Source: Rotaria socialis
Lineage: Eukaryota > Rotifera > Eurotatoria > Philodinida > Philodinidae
Assembly (NCBI GenBank): GCA_905331475.1
Contig: CAJNYU010002392.1
Location: forward strand, 62,001-126,000
DNA: 64,000 nt
Reading direction: 5' to 3'
The notes below the pieces were generated by a model. The model ran no database searches. It was not told where the DNA came from and worked only from the letters and a program-made list of their open reading frames with translations. This document shows positions 60,101-64,000 of this stretch, one piece after another; the first letter of the stretch is position 1, and each line of letters opens with the position of its first letter. Both the position numbers and the translations under genes were made by a program.

Positions 60101-60826
60101 TTTATTTTTCTTTCTGCCCAGGAAATAAAAAATGCCTTCATTTGCATGAATTTTAGGTCGGAAAAATGAAACAAAATGTCATTTCGGTAAATGAAACGGA
60201 CATTATTTGTGATGTATTTCAATCTCATGCATAAAAATGTACCTTTTAGTAGAGTAAATTACAAGAATTTATTATTTTATCAAGGCCAGAAAATTATTTT
60301 GATGAAAATATTTATTTTCATACATGAAATTGAAATACATTAAAACTACTATCTGCTCCATCATTTCAATAGCATTTTATTTATTGCCTGGTTAATAAAT
60401 GAGGGTCGCTGTAACATGTGGCTTTCGTATTTCTGACTATTCAGGTACAAATGAACATAAACAAAGAGAACATGCATCTCGTAAGTGTGAAAGTGTCTTT
60501 ATTTCAAAATCATTTTTGTCATAGTAACTAACATTTTTTCTGCAATTAATGATGACAATTTCATAACTTAAAAAAAAGAATTGATTATTGTTTTAAATTG
60601 AGTGATGATGTGCTTTTTTGTACCTTTCTCGTAATAAGTAGGTAAATATTTTTTACTTGACTTTCATTTTCTGCTTCAAATGGGCATTTTTGTCACCGAT
60701 CGATTCAAGGTTCGATTCTTAAACGTTATGAAAGAGAAAAAGAAAAATCAGTTTCGCTACGTAATCATTTAATGCTGAATATTTTAGATAGAATCAATTT
60801 ATCAGTCGTGTTAATAATTCGTAATA

Positions 60827-62017
60827 ATGAGTGTCAAACAATCTGAAGAAAAAATTCATCTATCAAATATCGATCAAGTAGCATCCTTGTTACCTTTAAC
60901 ATCGAGTTCTACGATTGGATTAGAGTTTTTAAGAACAATTGATCAATTGTATGTGAGCCAGCGTCCTTCATTAAGTGAAGGTAACTCATTTGAAACTAGC
61001 TAGTGAATTTACGATTCCGGTTTCTTTTTTGTGTATACCATTCAAGTTATATTTGGTATTGCATCTGAATCGAAATTTGATATTTATGATGATAAAAATG
61101 TGCGAATATTACAAGCTTTGGAAAGTAAATGAATATAATTATAATATTGAGCTAAATGTTTTTCTTATACTCAATTCGAAAAGCTTCAACATTTTTTCAA
61201 CGTTTCTGTTGCACATCCAAACGATGTTTTCAATTGAACATTATGGATAATAATAATCAAGTCTGTGAGATTCATTGAATTAATTTTCATACGAAAGTTT
61301 ATTTGACAATAATTAATTAGAATATTATGCTTATTAAACGTGAATTCAAATGTTGCTCAGGATGTTGTTGGTGTGCTGGTGCACAATGTTGCAGTCAAGA
61401 AGTGACAGTTGAATCACCACCTGGAACGTTCATTGGTACTGTATCACAACAGTAAGGTTTTCTCCAAGAAAATAAATACTCTGGATTTAATTAAATATCT
61501 ATTGTTGAGAGGCAGCTATTTTCGATCTATATTTGCGATCAAAGATGAACAGGACAATCATATTCTTACTTTACGTAGTCCCCTTGTAATTTGTGATGGG
61601 GGATGTAGTTGTTGCTGCGAAAATAAATTTGTCGTAAGTAATGTTTTCATTGTTTAAATTAGAATTTTCCTATACTGTTCTTCTGATTTTATTTATCTAA
61701 AGTTGATTGGTACAGATGGAGAAACTGAAATCGGTGCTATTCATAAAAGATATCGTGGATACCTTCACGAAGTAACAACAAGTGCCGACGCATTTTCCCT
61801 AACAGGTAAACATATTGTTAACAATTTAAACTTTTTCTTTGAATATTTGTTTTTCTCTAGTTCCGATGGATCTGGATGTCAAAATCAAAGCTCTGTCACT
61901 TGCCGCCCTGTTTCTTATTGTAAGTTTTCTTTTCCTGTTTCAAATGGATATTTTCTGATTATTTATTTCTTTTTTTAGGAATATATGCTGTTTTCAGTTG
62001 TTTCAAAGAATAATTAA
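60827..62017 (+). CDS. PLSCR: Phospholipid scramblase
   Basis: Ca2+-linked membrane protein of the scramblase (Tubby-like fold) family. Eight exons (60827-60980, 61047-61124, 61184-61260, 61321-61451, 61510-61633, 61703-61805, 61861-61919, 61979-62017) join in phase to give 254 residues. The start MSVKQSEEKIHLSN is followed by GLEFLRTIDQLYVSQRP (family start LEYLTQIDQ), then RFCCTSKRCFQLNIMDNNNQ, REFKCCSGCCWCAGAQCC (Cys-rich palmitoylation region), PPGTFIGTV, GAIHKRYRGYLHE and the final VPMDLDVKIKA before a weak C-terminal membrane helix. The calcium-loop region reads SADAFSLTVPMD, so the first acidic residue of the usual DADNFGIQFPLD is missing. The proline-rich N-terminus of PLSCR1 is absent, as in many invertebrate members. 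Confidence 0.93.
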
Positions 62018-64000
62018 TCTATCAAAAATATTTACTTTCATGTTGATCTATTTAAATTTTCTACTCACTTATGTTGATCAGTCACAGTATTACATATCGC
62101 TTTTATGTGTGTCTATCAATAATTTTAATAAAGTTTAATCCATATAGATAGGAAATTTTAGTTATAGAATCTTTAATGGCGAACGTTGTTCTTAAGTTTT
62201 ATGGCGTATACATCTGCACTAAACTAATATTTACCATCCACCAAAATACATAGGATTGGAATGAAATAATTCTCTCGAGTGAAAAGGTAACTTTTCAGTT
62301 TTATTTCATGAACAGAAGCTGTCTTATTTAATCTGCATATATAATATAATTAAAATATATGTTAAATCAGTTCAGGATATACATTAAATTTTTTCCATGT
62401 TACCTCGATAGTGGCTTACAAATACAATAAATATCTGTTTTGTATATGATATTTGTCAGGTCACTCCTTGTTTTTCTAGTCTAGGACACATTTTGATTTA
62501 TCAATATGTCTATGATGTTTAGATGAACTGCAAGAGCCTATCATACAATAGATTGGATCGTTTTTGTCTGATAGTTGATTAATTTAATCTGGTCGATCAA
62601 CACTGTTGGACGGACAAGAAGAGCAGTTTTTCAAATTCAAGTTATTGAACAAATTAAAACATGGAAAATTAGTAGTCAAACAACTGACTGAATGTATTCG
62701 TTTTGAAAATATTTGATTTTCGTTGTTTAAATATCAGTCAATTTTGAAAATGCAACTTAATATTATAAAATAAGACTACTGGCAACAACAAATATATTCA
62801 GATATATGCACCAAAGAGTTCCACTCCCAAACAATATTATTGGTTTCTATGATCAAACGATTCTTGAAGATCATTATAAATAATCTATGATGCTTATCGG
62901 TAATTCAGGAAACATGACACAGACTAATACTGATTGTTTACATCAAACTTTGCAAGAGTATGGTAAATTACCGTAAATTCTATACAAAAACGAATTGATA
63001 TCTTTGAAAGAGCCATGACGTTTGATCGTAATTGAGTATCGCATACAAATAATTGTATTTGGTTTTATATAGCATAATGATTTATTCATTCACAAAAATG
63101 ATAATTAAACAAACGATTTTGTATCTACATTAAAATGAACCTGATCAAAATCTAACTGATTAATCATCATTCCAGGTCGAATCCACACGGTCTCTATTTT
63201 GGCCCGTATTTGTTCGTATACGATCGCATATGCGCTTTTACAGTTGTCTACGAAACCCATAATCATCGACCTGAGATGTAGATATTTAGAAATGCCTGCT
63301 TTACAGTAACAAATAAATACCATTTTTTAGACTGAAATGTATATCCTCTGATTTACTAAGTTTTTCAAGCAAACACGTGCCTTCAATGATAACAACCAAC
63401 AACAACAAGAAAATGAAACCATATCACAATCAGTAATTCCATGTGATATTTATCTCTTGTTGTCACCGCATTCATATTCAGATTCCTCACTAGAAGAGAT
63501 TCAAGTCATATCAATATCATCAACATCACTATACTTTTGTAGGTGTGAGTGCGAGGTGAAAGTTAGTATGGCTATATGGATATATCACGGCTCTGATACA
63601 CCCACCCACTTATACATTGAAATTAATCATCGATAATATTTTACTAGTGAAATTTGCATCGGAAGATAATTCAATTCACTATCAACAAAACTAGTTTAAC
63701 TATAAAGCTCGAATAAAACTTCGTATCGAAAAGGTTGAAAAAATTGTTTTACTGAATTCTATTGATACCTACACCAAACATAAGAAATTTACAAATGGGT
63801 CTAAAATATTAATTGAATTGATCAAATTTTTGATTTTTACATTATATATCTTGCTACAAGAGAATACAGTACTATTAAAAACAATAGAAAAAAATATACA
63901 TATTACGATTTATTATGCATATACTACGCTTCGAATTGCGTTTGTTTCTATACATAAATAGTGACATGTTTTGTTTCGATGAAAGAATGAAAAAGATACG
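62018..64000. other. No supported gene; possible exon near 63342-63540
   Basis: Downstream of the scramblase. A plus-strand open stretch at about 63342-63540 reads Gln/Ser/Glu-rich sequence (NNQQQQENETISQS, HSYSDSSLEEIQ) after an acceptor-like TTTTTTAG. It may be an exon of a gene reaching beyond the window. A minus frame at 63105-63323 has no domain. A remnant reading RVPLPNNIIGFYDQ lies near 62816-62857. Confidence 0.3.

Larger units (their letters stand above)
52623..60826. other. Gene desert of 8.2 kb
   Basis: No conserved coding sequence found on either strand. It holds a hairpin (55264-55317), a decayed hAT-like copy (56731-56810), an X-box-like palindrome (57098-57111), a TA tract (57738-57760) and an AAGTA/GTACT-rich stretch (about 59690-59825). 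Open frames at 55398-55744, 56308-56529 and 52931-53170 have no domain. Fragments at 54600-55000 share short blocks with 46.7-47.2 kb. Confidence 0.5.

Noticed and set aside
60690-60750. tRNA-like T-arm (GGTTCGATTC)
   Set aside because: There is no matching A box, anticodon stem or acceptor stem upstream at the right distance.
63105-63323. 72-codon minus-strand frame near the window end
   Set aside because: It has some protein-like composition but no recognised domain or certain splice partner, and the opposite strand holds a more likely exon just beyond it.

Overview
The window looks like nuclear DNA of a bdelloid rotifer. It is AT-rich (about 70% by eye). Its genes are metazoan and split by GT-AG introns, mostly 50-70 nt. 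It also holds a run of TGTGGG units (the telomeric hexamer known from bdelloids), one secreted amidase of bacterial type, and remnants of kelch-type genes. The species cannot be fixed from the sequence. Exon joins were read by eye from splice sites, reading frame and family conservation, so ends may be off by a base or two.

Layout: (1) 83-4162 (+), a fatty-acid transport protein / very-long-chain acyl-CoA synthetase (SLC27 family), 5' end outside the window. (2) 5886-7669 (+), ZNHIT2. (3) 7891-12860 (+), an unusual chimera: an intermediate-filament-type rod, four 15-residue repeats, then a four-repeat annexin core. (4) 13222-14103 (+), an unknown single-exon membrane protein. (5) 15015-16073 (-), a RING/TRAF-zinc-finger protein. 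(6) 19054-22635 (-), PICALM/AP180. (7) 24023-26254 (-), TMEM19. (8) 26841-27577 (-), Rab5, divergent from (9) 28049-28728 (+), an RNF11-like RING-H2 protein. (10) 33080-34458 (-), an unknown single-span membrane protein. (11) 38788-42302 (-), VPS45. (12) 44563-45266 (-), a broken kelch gene, and 47502-47963 (-), a small Cys-rich secreted protein. (13) 50349-51251 (+), the amidase. (14) 52209-52622 (-), a small disordered protein ending in a CaaX box. (15) 60827-62017 (+), a phospholipid scramblase. The stretch 52.6-60.8 kb has no gene I can support.

Several neighbours belong to endocytic and endosomal traffic (PICALM, Rab5, VPS45) or membrane lipid handling (SLC27, scramblase, annexin). They are separately transcribed and do not form an operon. 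Introns fall into two classes: short ones, and six of 0.7-1.7 kb, two of which contain inverted-repeat elements. Non-autonomous DNA elements are common. The clearest is a 436-bp hAT-like MITE with perfect 17-bp termini and a perfect 8-bp target duplication.

The strongest candidate for something undescribed is the intermediate filament-annexin fusion at 7891-12860.
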